NCBI GenBank assembly: GCA_032249695.1
Contig: JAVVHE010000004.1
Coordinates: 1 to 64,000 of the forward strand
Length of the DNA stretch: 64,000 bases
Reading direction: 5' to 3'
DNA from: JAVVHE01 sp032249695
Lineage (GTDB): Bacteria > Pseudomonadota > Alphaproteobacteria > Sphingomonadales > Sphingomonadaceae
Position numbers and translations under genes: made by a program. This document shows, piece by piece, positions 52,332 to 62,302 of the stretch; the stretch's first letter is position 1; each line of letters begins with the position of its first letter. Below the pieces are notes generated by a model, which saw only the letters and a list, made by a program, of their open reading frames with translations, did not search any database and was not told the DNA's origin.

Positions 52332-52919
52332 GTGGCCGCTAGCCGCCGCCGGAAGCGCGCAGCGCAGCGCAGCCCGCTGCTGTCCGCGCTCGCCCGGCTT
52401 GGAGCCATGCTTCTCCTGGTGTGGGCGGTGGGCTTCATCTGGTTCACCGGCACCACCCCGCGCCCGGCGGGGGACGACCTCGTCACCGACGGCATCGTGG
52501 TGTTGACCGGCGACACGGGCCGCATCGCGCGCGGCGTGCAGCTGCTGCGCATGGGCCGCGCCAAGCGGATGCTGATTTCGGGCGTCTCACCGCTTGCGGG
52601 CAAGCGCAGCCTGGCGCGCGCTGCCGGAGCGCCCGAACGGCTGTTCGCCTGCTGCGTCGACCTTGGTTTCCAGGCGATCGACACGCGATCCAACGCCGAG
52701 GAGACCGCCGCCTGGGCCAAGCGGCACGGCTATCGTTCGCTGCGGCTGGTGACGAGCGACTATCATATCCGCCGCGCGCGGCTGGAGCTGGAGGCCGAGC
52801 TGCCCGAAGCGCGGGTGACGGTCGATCCTGTGCCGGCGCGCGACCGCTCGCCCCGGCTGATGCTGCGCGAATATCACAAATACCTGCTGCGTCTGGCAGC
52901 GCGGACGCGCGAGGGCTGA
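52332..52919 (+). CDS. YdcF/SanA/ElyC-type DUF218 membrane protein
   Basis: A 195-residue protein with a GTG start. One N-terminal helix (LARLGAMLLLVWAVGFIWF) is followed by a DUF218 domain: DGIVVLTGDTGRIARGVQLL, SNAEETAAWAKRHG and VTSDYHIRRARLELE are the family motifs. Relatives act in envelope integrity (SanA, ElyC). Its stop overlaps the plsC-like start (TGATG at 52917-52921). Confidence 0.85.
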   Translation: MAASRRRKRAAQRSPLLSALARLGAMLLLVWAVGFIWFTGTTPRPAGDDLVTDGIVVLTGDTGRIARGVQLLRMGRAKRMLISGVSPLAGKRSLARAAGAPERLFACCVDLGFQAIDTRSNAEETAAWAKRHGYRSLRLVTSDYHIRRARLELEAELPEARVTVDPVPARDRSPRLMLREYHKYLLRLAARTREG

Positions 52920-53599
52920 TGCGCCAGCTGAGGTGGATGGTGTTCTGGACGCTCTATGCGCTGGTGAGCGCTTTCTGGTTCCTGCTGACCGCGGCTGGCG
53001 AGCTGGTGCGCCCGGGCACGATCGGGTGGACTGCGCAGCGCTGGTCCGGCGCGTTCCGGCACCTGGCGCGCAGCGTGCTGGGCGTGCGGCTGCAGCTGGC
53101 GGGGACGGTGCCCGCCAAGCCATCGGTGATCGCGGCGCGGCATGAAAGTTTCTTCGAGGCGCTGGGGCTGCTGGACATGCTCAACAACCCCGCGGTGGTG
53201 CTGAAGGCCGAGTTGCTCGCGGTGCCCTTCTGGCGCTGGTTCGCACGCGCGAACGGGGCGATGGCCCTGGACCGCGACGCGGGCCCGGCCGCGATGCGGC
53301 GGCTGATCGCCGGCGCGCGTGCCGCCGCCGCCGCTGGGCGGCACATCCTGATCTTCCCCGAAGGCACCCGCGCGCTCCCCGGCGAGTGGCTGCCCGTGCA
53401 GCCCGGCGTCAGCGCGCTCGCGACGCTGCTGCGCCTGCCTGTGGTGCCCGTCGCGCTACGGGCTGGTCATGTCTGGCCGCGCGACGGGGTGGCGCGACCG
53501 GGGACCGTGCGGCTGCGCTTCGGCGAGCCGATTCCGCCCGGCCTGCCGCGCGAGGAGTTCGAGACGCTGCTGGCGGCAGCGCTGAGAGAGGAACCGTGA
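52919..53599 (+). CDS. 1-acylglycerol-3-phosphate O-acyltransferase (PlsC family)
   Basis: A 226-residue membrane-bound acyltransferase that makes phosphatidic acid. An N-terminal hydrophobic helix (MVFWTLYALVSAFWFLLTA) is followed by the acyltransferase motif ARHESFFEAL, where Glu takes the place of Asp in the usual HX4D. FPEGTR is motif III, and PVVPVALRAG is motif IV. It is coupled on both sides by TGATG overlaps (YdcF gene before, DUF2125 gene after), so the three genes form one unit, possibly for envelope lipid or outer-membrane upkeep. Confidence 0.9.
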   Translation: MRQLRWMVFWTLYALVSAFWFLLTAAGELVRPGTIGWTAQRWSGAFRHLARSVLGVRLQLAGTVPAKPSVIAARHESFFEALGLLDMLNNPAVVLKAELLAVPFWRWFARANGAMALDRDAGPAAMRRLIAGARAAAAAGRHILIFPEGTRALPGEWLPVQPGVSALATLLRLPVVPVALRAGHVWPRDGVARPGTVRLRFGEPIPPGLPREEFETLLAAALREEP

Positions 53600-54627
53600 T
53601 GCGACGCCGCGTGCCTGCCCTCGTGACGCTCGTGCCCGTGGCGGCGCTCATCGGCGGCTATTCCATCTACTGGGACGGCAAACGCGAGGCATTCCGCGCC
53701 GACCTTGCCCGCGCGCTGCCGGGGGTGAGCTTCGAAGTCGGCGGGTTTCCCTATCGGCTGAGCGCCGGTGGTGGGGCGATTGAGCGGAGCTGGGGCGCGG
53801 ACGGGGCGCGGGTCAGCGCGCGCGGCGCTGCATGGTCGCTCGACCGCCAGCCTTGGCGGCAGGAACTGAGCGTGATCGGCGCGCGGCGGCCGGTGGTGGA
53901 GCTGACGGCCGACGGGCTGGGCGCGCTGCTCATCGAAGCGGACAAGGGCCGCGCCAGCGTCAACCGCAACGAGCAGCGGGTGTCCTCGGAGTTCGAGGCG
54001 GCGACCATATGGCTGCGTGGGCCGGGGCGCGGCGAGGCTGCCGCACCGCTGCGGGCGGAGCGGTTCGAGCTTCACGTGCGTCAGACTCCGCAAAGCGATG
54101 CGCCCGGCCCGGCTCCGCGCGCGCAGGTTTACGTCCGCGCGGCCGGGCTGCGGCTGCGGCCGGGCGCAGCCGCTGGTACCCCGGCCGGCGCACCGGGCGC
54201 AGATGGCGGCAAGCTGACGGTTGCGCCGCGAGGCGCAGCGACCGACGGCGGCGACCCGCTCGCGGCCGAGCTGGCGCTGACGCTGCGCTCGCCGCTGCCG
54301 CTCATCCGCGCACCTCGGGCGGTTTCGGCGACCAGTGAGCGCTTTGTCGTGACCGCGCCGGGCGGGGAGGTGGCTAACGGATCGCTGCAACTGGCGCCTG
54401 CACCCGAAGGCGGGCTTGCAGTCAGCGGGACGATCGCCACCACCTGCCCGCGCCAGTGGGCCGAGCTGCTGGGCGGCGCGCCCGCGGCGCGCCCCGAATA
54501 CCGGGCGCGCCTGCCCGTGACGCTGAGCTTCGCCGGGCCGCTCGCCGCACCCCGCCTCGCCAGCCCCCTGCCCGCCGTCATCCCCGCCCGAACCCGCGAA
54601 AAGCCCTGCCCGCAATTCGCGGGGTGA
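53599..54627 (+). CDS. DUF2125 periplasmic/outer-envelope protein
   Basis: About 342 residues. An N-terminal hydrophobic segment (LVTLVPVAALIGGYSIYW) may be a signal anchor. The body GFPYRLSAGGGAIERSW, EADKGRASVN and RAERFELHVR matches the DUF2125 pattern. The last residues (PARTREKPCPQFAG) are coded by a repeat-like hairpin sequence, CCCGC/GCGGG at 54609-54623, at the edge of a tandem repeat. The natural C-terminus may therefore have been replaced. Third gene of the YdcF-plsC unit. Function unknown. Confidence 0.75.
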   Translation: MRRRVPALVTLVPVAALIGGYSIYWDGKREAFRADLARALPGVSFEVGGFPYRLSAGGGAIERSWGADGARVSARGAAWSLDRQPWRQELSVIGARRPVVELTADGLGALLIEADKGRASVNRNEQRVSSEFEAATIWLRGPGRGEAAAPLRAERFELHVRQTPQSDAPGPAPRAQVYVRAAGLRLRPGAAAGTPAGAPGADGGKLTVAPRGAATDGGDPLAAELALTLRSPLPLIRAPRAVSATSERFVVTAPGGEVANGSLQLAPAPEGGLAVSGTIATTCPRQWAELLGGAPAARPEYRARLPVTLSFAGPLAAPRLASPLPAVIPARTREKPCPQFAG

Positions 54628-54629
54628 CT

Positions 54630-54747
54630 TGCCCGCGCTCGCGCCGGGGGCGGCGACGCGTCCATCGCGACCGCGGCGGGGACGGCCATGCCCGCGCTCG
54701 GGCCGGGTGCGGCGACGCGTCCATCGCGACCGAGGCGGCGATGGCCG
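54630..54747. repeat. 59-bp imperfect tandem repeat, two copies
   Basis: Copies at 54630-54688 and 54689-54747 differ at only a few positions. Both contain GCGGCGACGCGTCCATCGCG. The unit length is not a multiple of three. The repeat lies between the DUF2125 stop and a truncated retropepsin-like gene, exactly where both genes lose recognisable sequence. Confidence 0.8.
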
Positions 54748-54754
54748 GATTGCG

Positions 54755-54934
54755 CGGCTTGACGGTCGGTGCCCGCCGCGCCGGATCGACCGCCGACAGT
54801 TTCATCTGATTGGCGACATGCCGTGGCATCGCGAGCTGCATCACGCCGCTGTCGACCATCGCCCGCACGCGCAGGCTGCCGAGCGCGTGCTCGCGGGCGT
54901 TCGTGCATTCGCTATCGGCGTAGACCAACCCCAT
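54755..54934 (-). pseudogene. truncated retropepsin-like aspartic protease gene
   Basis: From an ATG at 54934 the frame gives MGLVYADSECTNAREHALG, then LRVRAMVDSGVMQLAMPRHV, then ANQMKLSAVDP. This is the first half of a clan AA retropepsin-like protein, with VDSG as the single catalytic Asp motif of a dimeric protease. After about 60 residues similarity stops and the frame enters the 59-bp tandem repeat, running to a stop at 54578 without family features. The second half of the about 120-residue domain, with the flap and hydrophobic-hydrophobic-Gly element, is missing. Similar short genes occur widely as unannotated singletons. Confidence 0.6.
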
Positions 54935-55004
54935 ACGCGCTCGCTGCCGCGTGATGGCGCGGCTGGTCGGGGCCTGGCGGGCGGACGATCGGCGCAGTGC
55001 TCCC

Positions 55005-56314
<1,310 letters not shown>

Positions 56315-56315
<1 letters not shown>

Positions 56316-56410
56316 CAGTGCGTTTCCACAGGTTCAAGGCGGCATGCGATCCGATCATCGACCGATCGCAGTCGAAGCAGGCTCAGGTTCCCGATCATGT
56401 CTTCGCTCAT
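56315..56410 (-). CDS. 31-codon ORF coupled between nuoE and nuoF
   Basis: The ATG at 56410 overlaps the nuoE stop (ATGA) and its TGA at 56315-56317 overlaps the nuoF ATG (TGATG), so ribosomes could pass through all three without a gap. The peptide is [20 protein letters not shown] followed by [11 protein letters not shown]. It has no signal or membrane helix. Either it is a real small protein of the complex I operon or a translated spacer that links nuoE and nuoF. Its position makes translation likely; function is unknown. Confidence 0.55.
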
Positions 56411-57057
56411 GCCGCCTCCATCAGCGTCGTCGGCCCACCTTCGGGCGCGCTGAACTGGCGGCCGTTCTGCGGACCCGGCTTGACGAGCTGACCCTGCTCA
56501 AGCGCCGCCAGCAGGGCGCGGGTGCGACCGTAGTCCAAGTCTTCGAAATAGGTCTCCGCATTCACCTGCAGCATCGGCGCGTTGACGCAGGCTCCCAGGC
56601 ACTCGACCTCGGCAAGGCTGAACGCGCCGCCGTTCGTCACATGGCCCTTGCGCAGTCCGTGATCGTGGCACGCGCGGAACACCTCGTCGCTCCCGCGGAG
56701 CCAGCATGGAGTCGTTCCGCACACTTCGATGTGGAAGCGCCCGGTCGGCTCCAGATTGTACATCGTGTAGAAGGTCGCAACCTCGTATGCGCGGATATAG
56801 GGCATCCCCACGCGCTTGGCGCAGTACTCGATGACCGGAACGGGCAGCCAGCCAATGCCGGTCTCCGAGCGCATCTGCTCCTGCGCCAGCCAGAACAGCG
56901 GCATGATCGCCGAATGCTCGCGGCCTCGGGGGTAGCGGGCAAGAATTGCTTCGGCCTTCTTCTCGCTAGCAGGCGTGAACGCGAAATCGCCATGCGGCCG
57001 CGTCGCCACAGGCGAGCGCTGCGCGTCGTGTTGGGAGCCGTAGGTGCCGGTCGACAT
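56407..57057 (-). CDS. nuoE: NADH-quinone oxidoreductase subunit E
   Basis: A 216-residue thioredoxin-like [2Fe-2S] subunit (cluster N1a) of the NADH-dehydrogenase module. The ligands are in CGTTPCWLRG (C-x4-C) and ECLGACVNAP (C-x3-C). The helical N-terminal region (AEAILARYP, SAIMPLFWLAQEQ) and YEVATFYTMYNL match the family. The protein is of normal alphaproteobacterial length. About 300 bases separate it from nuoD upstream, unusually long for this operon. Confidence 0.95.
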   Translation of the reverse strand: MSTGTYGSQHDAQRSPVATRPHGDFAFTPASEKKAEAILARYPRGREHSAIMPLFWLAQEQMRSETGIGWLPVPVIEYCAKRVGMPYIRAYEVATFYTMYNLEPTGRFHIEVCGTTPCWLRGSDEVFRACHDHGLRKGHVTNGGAFSLAEVECLGACVNAPMLQVNAETYFEDLDYGRTRALLAALEQGQLVKPGPQNGRQFSAPEGGPTTLMEAA

Positions 57058-57204
57058 GCGTCCTGCTTTAACCGGGAATCGCTTTGAGGTAACTAGGAAC
57101 GCTCAGCCGATTGGCCCACCGTCCCACGAAGCGCCGGCGCCACCTTTGGATGGGTCCCGGCCAAAGACCGCGGGTGATGCACCGTTCTCGCGCGAGCGAT
57201 GAAG

Positions 57205-57312
57205 TCAACGCCCGGGACACGCCGATAATAACAAGAGCTCGACCAAATCGTTCGCCCAAGGCGAAGGCACGAACAGCATTATCACGATGAATGCGGCAAA
57301 CATCGCGCTCAA
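57205..57312 (-). CDS. candidate small membrane protein between nuoD and nuoE
   Basis: Within the roughly 305-base gap between nuoD and nuoE, one frame codes for a strongly hydrophobic stretch (AMFAAFIVIMLFVPSPWAN, then DLVELLLLS). It can start at TTG 57312 or ATG 57303 and ends at 57205. It looks like one transmembrane helix. A second frame over the same DNA is open longer (57068-57442) but is Arg-rich and less convincing. Evidence is composition only. Confidence 0.35.
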   Translation of the reverse strand: MSAMFAAFIVIMLFVPSPWANDLVELLLLSACPGR

Positions 57313-57363
57313 TAGCCATAGCCATGACCGATCGAGGGATCAGCCCGACACGAAGAGTTGCCG

Positions 57364-58605
57364 CTACCTGTCCACTTCGCCGAACACGATGTCCAACGAT
57401 CCCAACACTGCTGGCGCGTCGGCCAGCATGTGGCCCTTGCATAGAAAGTCCATCGCCTGCAGATGGCTGAAACCGGTTGGCCGGATCTTGACGCGATAGG
57501 GCTTATTGGTGCCGTCGCTGACCAGATAGATGCCGAACTCGCCTTTCGGACTTTCGGTGGCGACGTACACTTCGCCCGCGGGCACGTGATAACCTTCGGT
57601 GTAGAGCTTGAAGTGGTGGATCAGCGCTTCCATCGACCGCTTCATCTCGCCGCGCGAGGGCGGCACCACCTTGCGGTCGATGCTGGCGTGAGGGCCCCTC
57701 GGCAGCTCCTGCAGACACTGCCGGATGATGCGGACCGATTGGCGCATCTCCTCCACGCGGACCACCCAGCGGTCATAGCAGTCGCCCGCCTTGCCGACGG
57801 GGATGTCGAACTCCATCCGGTCGTAGACGTCATAGGGCTGCGATTTGCGCAGGTCCCACGCGATGCCCGCGGCGCGGATCATCGGGCCGCTGAAGCCCCA
57901 CGCGATCGTCTCGTCGCGGTTGGCGACGCCGATGCCGACGTTGCGCTGCTTGAAGATGCGGTTCTCGCCCAGCAGCGCGACGAAATCCTCCAGCACGCGC
58001 GGAAAGCTTTCGGTCCACGCCCAGATGTCGTCCAACAAATCCTGCGGCAAATCCTGATGCACACCGCCCGGACGGAAATAGTTGGCATGCATCCGCGCGC
58101 CGCTTGCACGTTCGAAAAAGCCAAGCAGCTTTTCGCGTTCCTCGAACACCCACAGGATCGGAGTCAGCGCGCCGACATCGAGTCCATGGCTGCCGGTATT
58201 CAGGATGTGGTTGCTGATCCGCGTAATCTCAGCGAACAGCACGCGGATATATTGCGCACGCAGCGGCACCTCGAGCCCGAGGAGCTTCTCGATCGCCAGC
58301 ACAAACGAGTGCTCCATGCAGATCGGCGACGCATAATCCAGCCGGTCCATGTACGGCAGCGCCTGCATGTACGTCTTGTATTCGCACAGCTTTTCGGTGC
58401 CGCGGTGCAGCAGGCCGATATGGTTGTCGATCCGCTCGATCACCTCGCCGTCAAGCTCGATGATCATGCGCAGTACGCCGTGCGCGGCTGGATGCTGCGG
58501 GCCGAAATTGATCGTGTAGTTCTCGATCCCGGTCTCTTTGTCGCGGTCCGCCGCGCGCGGTTCGGGAGCGCGGACGACGAGATCGGCGCCGATGAAGTCT
58601 GACAT
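57364..58605 (-). CDS. nuoD: NADH-quinone oxidoreductase subunit D (49 kDa)
   Basis: A 413-residue subunit of the connecting module that helps form the quinone site. Motifs: [18 protein letters not shown] with the quinone-site His, [31 protein letters not shown] and the C-terminal DIVFGEVDR ending typical of NuoD. ATG 58605 gives the standard N-terminus; the upstream extension in frame lacks similarity. It follows nuoC with two bases between them. Confidence 0.96.
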   Translation of the reverse strand: MSDFIGADLVVRAPEPRAADRDKETGIENYTINFGPQHPAAHGVLRMIIELDGEVIERIDNHIGLLHRGTEKLCEYKTYMQALPYMDRLDYASPICMEHSFVLAIEKLLGLEVPLRAQYIRVLFAEITRISNHILNTGSHGLDVGALTPILWVFEEREKLLGFFERASGARMHANYFRPGGVHQDLPQDLLDDIWAWTESFPRVLEDFVALLGENRIFKQRNVGIGVANRDETIAWGFSGPMIRAAGIAWDLRKSQPYDVYDRMEFDIPVGKAGDCYDRWVVRVEEMRQSVRIIRQCLQELPRGPHASIDRKVVPPSRGEMKRSMEALIHHFKLYTEGYHVPAGEVYVATESPKGEFGIYLVSDGTNKPYRVKIRPTGFSHLQAMDFLCKGHMLADAPAVLGSLDIVFGEVDR

Positions 58606-58607
58606 GC

Positions 58608-59351
58608 TCAGGCCTTGCCGTCCGCAGGCCCGGGCTTCGCGCCCCCGGCCTGCTCGAAACCCTGCTGCCCGCGCGACCGCACGAAGCCCGACGCGGTCGG
58701 CGGCTCGGCCAGCACCGGCGGCGGCGCGGGCGACGGGGCACCGGGGGCCGCCGCCGTCGCCTTCTCGTCGCCGGGCAGCACGTAGCGCGCACCCTCCCAC
58801 GGCGACAGGAAATCAAACGAGCGGAAATCCTGCGGCAGCGTCACCGGCTCATAAACGACGCGCTTATGCTTCTCGGAATAGCGCATCTCGACATAGCCGG
58901 TGAGCGGGAAGTCCTTGCGCAACGGGTGGCCCTGAAAGCCGTAATCGGTGACGATCCGGCGAAGGTCGGGATTGCCATCGAAAATAACGCCGTACAAATC
59001 CCATATCTCGCGCTCGAACCAGCCCGCGACGGGCCAGAGGTCGACGACCGAGGGCACCGCCTCGTCCTCGTCGGTGGTGCATTTGACGCGGATGCGGCTG
59101 TTCGCCGTCAGCGAGAGCAGATCGTAGACCACCTCGAACCGCTCGGCGCGCTCGGGATAATCGACGCCGCTGATGCACATCAGCTGCTGGAACTGGTGCT
59201 CGTCGCGCAACCGCTTCAGCACCGCGACCAGTGCGCCGCGCTCGACGCTGAGCGCCGTCTCGCCAACCGCCTCGACGGCGTGGAGCACGCCCGGCCAGCT
59301 CCGCGCAGGCTCGATCAGCCCCGCCGCACTTGCGACCCTGGGGAAGCTCAC
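58608..59351 (-). CDS. nuoC: NADH-quinone oxidoreductase subunit C (30 kDa)
   Basis: A 247-residue subunit of the hydrophilic arm. The signature ERE(I/V)WD is present in [22 protein letters not shown], followed by [15 protein letters not shown]. The start is a GTG at 59351 that overlaps the nuoB stop (GTGA). The C-terminal tail is Pro/Ala-rich ([15 protein letters not shown]), longer than in many homologues and probably disordered. Confidence 0.95.
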   Translation of the reverse strand: MSFPRVASAAGLIEPARSWPGVLHAVEAVGETALSVERGALVAVLKRLRDEHQFQQLMCISGVDYPERAERFEVVYDLLSLTANSRIRVKCTTDEDEAVPSVVDLWPVAGWFEREIWDLYGVIFDGNPDLRRIVTDYGFQGHPLRKDFPLTGYVEMRYSEKHKRVVYEPVTLPQDFRSFDFLSPWEGARYVLPGDEKATAAAPGAPSPAPPPVLAEPPTASGFVRSRGQQGFEQAGGAKPGPADGKA

Positions 59352-59935
59352 CGCTCGAACGTGCCCACGCGGCGCATTTTGCGCTGCAATAACAGCACGC
59401 CGTAAATCAGCGCCTCGGCCGTCGGCGGGCAGCCCGGCACGTAGATGTCCACCGGCACGATCCGGTCGCATCCGCGCACGACGCTGTAGCTATAGTGGTA
59501 ATAGCCTCCGCCATTGGCGCAGCTGCCCATTGAAATCACATAGCGCGGCTCGGGCATCTGATCGTAGACGCGTCGCAGCGCCGGCGCCATCTTGTTGCAC
59601 AGCGTTCCAGCGACGATCATCACGTCGGACTGGCGTGGGCTCGCGCGCGGTGCGGCGCCGAAGCGCTCCATATCATAGCGCGGCATGTTGGCGTGGATCA
59701 TCTCCACCGCGCAGCAAGCCAGCCCAAAGGTCATCCACCACAGCGAACCGGTACGCGCCCAGTTGAACAGCTCCTCGGTGGAGGTGACGAGGTAGCCCTT
59801 GTTGGAAACTTCCTTGTTCACATCAAGGAAGAACTGATCGGGCCGCGTGATCGGCGCGCGCTCTTCGCCGCCGGTCCCGATACGCGATAGCGCACGGGCC
59901 TGCTTGTACTCGGTCTCAAAAGGCGGAACGATCAC
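59348..59935 (-). CDS. nuoB: NADH-quinone oxidoreductase subunit B (PSST)
   Basis: A 195-residue subunit holding cluster N2, the last iron-sulfur centre before quinone. The four ligands are the adjacent Cys pair in GLACCAVEM, one Cys in [10 protein letters not shown] and one in [11 protein letters not shown]. The start is a GTG at 59935 overlapping the nuoA stop (GTGA). The open frame extends upstream through nuoA, but that part is not conserved. Confidence 0.96.
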   Translation of the reverse strand: MIVPPFETEYKQARALSRIGTGGEERAPITRPDQFFLDVNKEVSNKGYLVTSTEELFNWARTGSLWWMTFGLACCAVEMIHANMPRYDMERFGAAPRASPRQSDVMIVAGTLCNKMAPALRRVYDQMPEPRYVISMGSCANGGGYYHYSYSVVRGCDRIVPVDIYVPGCPPTAEALIYGVLLLQRKMRRVGTFER

Positions 59936-60309
59936 TCCCAATCGAGTGCTCCAATCTTCCAGGCGTAGATCAGGCCGATGACCAGCTCGGCGAGGAACTC
60001 TATCATCACCAGCCAGCCGTTGAGGCCGGTGCGATCGAGGCTGACCGCCCACGGGAACAGGAACGCGACTTCCAGATCGAAGATGATGAACAGGATCGCG
60101 ATCAGATAGAAGCGCACATCGAACTGGCGGCGGCTGCTTTCGAAGGCGGGAAAGCCGCATTCATATTCGGTCAGCTTGTCGGCATAGGGCTTGTTCGTGC
60201 CGGTGAGGTTGGACACCAGCATCGGCAGGCCGACGAACACGCCCGACAGCACCGCCGCGACTGCGATGAACAGCAGGATGGGGAGATAGCTGGCGGCGAC
60301 GGCTGGCAT
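59932..60309 (-). CDS. nuoA: NADH-quinone oxidoreductase subunit A
   Basis: A 125-residue three-helix membrane subunit. Helix 1 is [20 protein letters not shown]. The conserved cytoplasmic loop with [22 protein letters not shown] carries the Cys that shifts with the active/deactive state in complex [12 protein letters not shown] is the second helix core. It is the first gene of the nuo cluster. Confidence 0.95.
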   Translation of the reverse strand: MPAVAASYLPILLFIAVAAVLSGVFVGLPMLVSNLTGTNKPYADKLTEYECGFPAFESSRRQFDVRFYLIAILFIIFDLEVAFLFPWAVSLDRTGLNGWLVMIEFLAELVIGLIYAWKIGALDWE

Positions 60310-60346
60310 GGTGGAGACGGCGGTTCCTCGGGTCCCGGCTCAGCAC

Positions 60347-60568
60347 TTACGCCCCGCCGCTGCGCCGCACAACCCGCCGGACGTAGCGGTGCGGTCCTAA
60401 GCCGCCCGTTTGCGCCGATCGATCACCCCGGCCACCGCTGCCGTCGAGGTCGCGAACCATGTCGTCTGGCGTCAGCGCCAGCCGCACGGTCCCGGTCAGC
60501 TTTGGCAGGCCCAGCTTGACGTTACCGGTGCCGAACCGCTGGACGATGATCTGCACCGGCCGTGCCAT
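60347..60568 (-). CDS. hypothetical small basic protein upstream of nuoA
   Basis: From ATG 60568 a 73-residue frame runs to a TAA at 60347 (MARPVQIIVQRFGTGNVKLG, then LPKLTGTVRLALTP). The first half has alternating hydrophobic residues and looks codable; the second half is Arg/Gly-rich. No family is recognised. The interval from 60310 to 60701 should also contain the nuo promoter. Confidence 0.35.
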   Translation of the reverse strand: MARPVQIIVQRFGTGNVKLGLPKLTGTVRLALTPDDMVRDLDGSGGRGDRSAQTGGLGPHRYVRRVVRRSGGA

Positions 60569-60701
60569 CGCACATTTTGATCGCGGAGGATGAGGTAAGC
60601 CGCCGCTTGCGGCCACGCGGGTCGCCGGTGACATTGGCCCGGGTCTCGGTCGGAGCAGCGATGGCGCGAAGCACGGCCCCGATCCACCCCGGCGGCCACG
60701 G

Positions 60702-61694
60702 CTAGATCAGCCCGGCAAGCGGGCTCGACGGGTCGGCGTAGCGGCGCTGGCCCATGCGGCCGGCGCGGTAGGCGGCGCGGCCCGCCTCGACCGCGGCGCG
60801 CATCGCGCGGGCCATCAGCACGGGGTCCTTCGCCTCGGCGATGGCGGTGTTCATCAGCACGCCGTCGCAGCCCAGCTCCATCGCCACGGCGGCATCCGAC
60901 GCGGTGCCGACGCCCGCGTCGACCAGCACCGGCAGCTTTGCGCCCTCGACGATCAGCCGGATGGTGACGCGGTTCTGGATGCCCAGACCGCTTCCGATTG
61001 GCGCGCCCAACGGCATGATCGCAGCGGCGCCCGCCTCCTCCAGCTGTTTGGCGGCGATGGGATCGTCGACGCAATAGACCATGACGTCGAAGCCGTCCTT
61101 CGCCAGCACCTCGGTCGCGCGAAGGGTCTCGCGCATATCGGGGTAGAGCGTGCGCGCCTCGCCCAGCACCTCCAGCTTGACGAGATTCCAGCCGCCCGCC
61201 TCGCGTGCCAGCCGCAACGTGCGGATCGCCTCCTCGGCTGTGAAGCAGCCCGCGGTATTGGGGAGAAAGGTGTAGCGCTTCGGCGAGAGCCAATCAGTCA
61301 GCTTGTCGCCCGGGCCGCTCAGGTTCACGCGTCGGACAGCGACGGTGACGAGCTCCGCGCCGCTCGCTTCCACCGCGGCGGCGGTCTCGGCGAAATCGCG
61401 GTATTTGCCGGTGCCGACGATCAGGCGGGAGGCGAAGCTGCGGCCTGCGACCGACCACAGGTCCTCGGGGGCGCCGCCATCGCCGCCGTCGCCGCCGCCG
61501 ACGAAGTGCACGATCTCAATGCGGTCGCCGTCGGCCAGCCGTTCGGCGGCGTAGCTGCTCCGGGGCACGATCGACAGGTTGCGCTCGACCGCCACGTCCT
61601 TCGGTTCCAGCCCCAGCGCGGCCAGCAGGCCCGCAACCGTCTCACCTGCCGCGCACCCGCGCGGCTCGCCATTCACTTCGATCCGGATCGTCAC
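60702..61694 (-). CDS. thiG: fused sulfur carrier ThiS / thiazole synthase ThiG
   Basis: A 330-residue bifunctional protein with a GTG start at 61694. Residues 1 to about 67 are a ThiS beta-grasp domain ([20 protein letters not shown]...) ending in [11 protein letters not shown], where free ThiS would end in Gly-Gly. From about residue 73 on it is Thi[18 protein letters not shown] with the Schiff-base Lys, [11 protein letters not shown] and [10 protein letters not shown]. ThiG forms the thiazole phosphate of thiamine with sulfur delivered as ThiS thiocarboxylate, so the fused, non-free ThiS tail is notable. It is divergent from accB. Confidence 0.93.
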   Translation of the reverse strand: MTIRIEVNGEPRGCAAGETVAGLLAALGLEPKDVAVERNLSIVPRSSYAAERLADGDRIEIVHFVGGGDGGDGGAPEDLWSVAGRSFASRLIVGTGKYRDFAETAAAVEASGAELVTVAVRRVNLSGPGDKLTDWLSPKRYTFLPNTAGCFTAEEAIRTLRLAREAGGWNLVKLEVLGEARTLYPDMRETLRATEVLAKDGFDVMVYCVDDPIAAKQLEEAGAAAIMPLGAPIGSGLGIQNRVTIRLIVEGAKLPVLVDAGVGTASDAAVAMELGCDGVLMNTAIAEAKDPVLMARAMRAAVEAGRAAYRAGRMGQRRYADPSSPLAGLI

Positions 61695-61831
61695 GTTGCC
61701 CGTTCAGCCTGGTTACGCCCGCGGCTGGCGCAGGCTTCGCGCACCGCATATAAGCCGCGGCTTCCACAGTCTCCACCGCCTCCGCGTCGCCCAAACCGCG
61801 GTGGCGGCACCGCCCGAGGGACCCGCCCCAC

Positions 61832-62302
61832 ATGACCGAACAATCGCCCATGCATGTCGACATGGGCCTGGTGCGCGAACTGGCGTCACTTCTGAACGAT
61901 ACGCAGCTGACCGAGATCGAGGTCGAGGAAAATGGCCGCCGCATCCGCGTGGCGCGGACCGTGACCGCCGCGGCGCCGGTTGCCTATGCTGCGCCGCCCG
62001 CCGCGATCCCAGCCGCGCCTGCCGCGGCCCCGGCTACTGGGGCGGCCGCGCCGTCCGCAGCCGGGCCGGGCGACGCGGTGCGCTCGCCGATGGTCGGCAC
62101 CGCCTACTTGTCGCCAGAGCCCGGAGCCAAGCCCTTCGTCAGCGAGGGCGACAGCGTCGCAGAAGGGCAGACGCTGCTGCTGGTCGAAGCGATGAAGGTA
62201 CTCAACCCGATCACCGCACCGCGCGCGGGGACGGTTGCCGCGGTGCTCGTCAAGAACGAGCAGCCGGTGGAGTTCGATCAGCCGCTCATCCGGCTCGCAT
62301 GA
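61832..62302 (+). CDS. accB: biotin carboxyl carrier protein of acetyl-CoA carboxylase
   Basis: A 156-residue carrier with an N-terminal interaction part (ELASLLNDTQLTEIEVEENG), a Pro/Ala-rich linker (residues about 47-80) and a C-terminal biotinyl domain. Biotin attaches to Lys in EAMKVLN. The thumb region is present (AYLSPEPGAKPFVSEGD). It delivers carboxybiotin for malonyl-CoA synthesis. Its stop overlaps the accC ATG (ATGA). Confidence 0.96.
   Translation: MTEQSPMHVDMGLVRELASLLNDTQLTEIEVEENGRRIRVARTVTAAAPVAYAAPPAAIPAAPAAAPATGAAAPSAAGPGDAVRSPMVGTAYLSPEPGAKPFVSEGDSVAEGQTLLLVEAMKVLNPITAPRAGTVAAVLVKNEQPVEFDQPLIRLA

Noticed and set aside
54129..54908. 259-codon minus-strand frame over DUF2125 and the tandem repeat
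   Set aside because: It is another frame of the truncated protease and repeat region and lacks the VDSG-containing sequence.
57068..57442. 124-codon minus-strand frame across the nuoD end and the nuoD-nuoE gap
   Set aside because: Arg-rich and overlaps the nuoD 3' end; a different frame in the gap codes a more protein-like helix.
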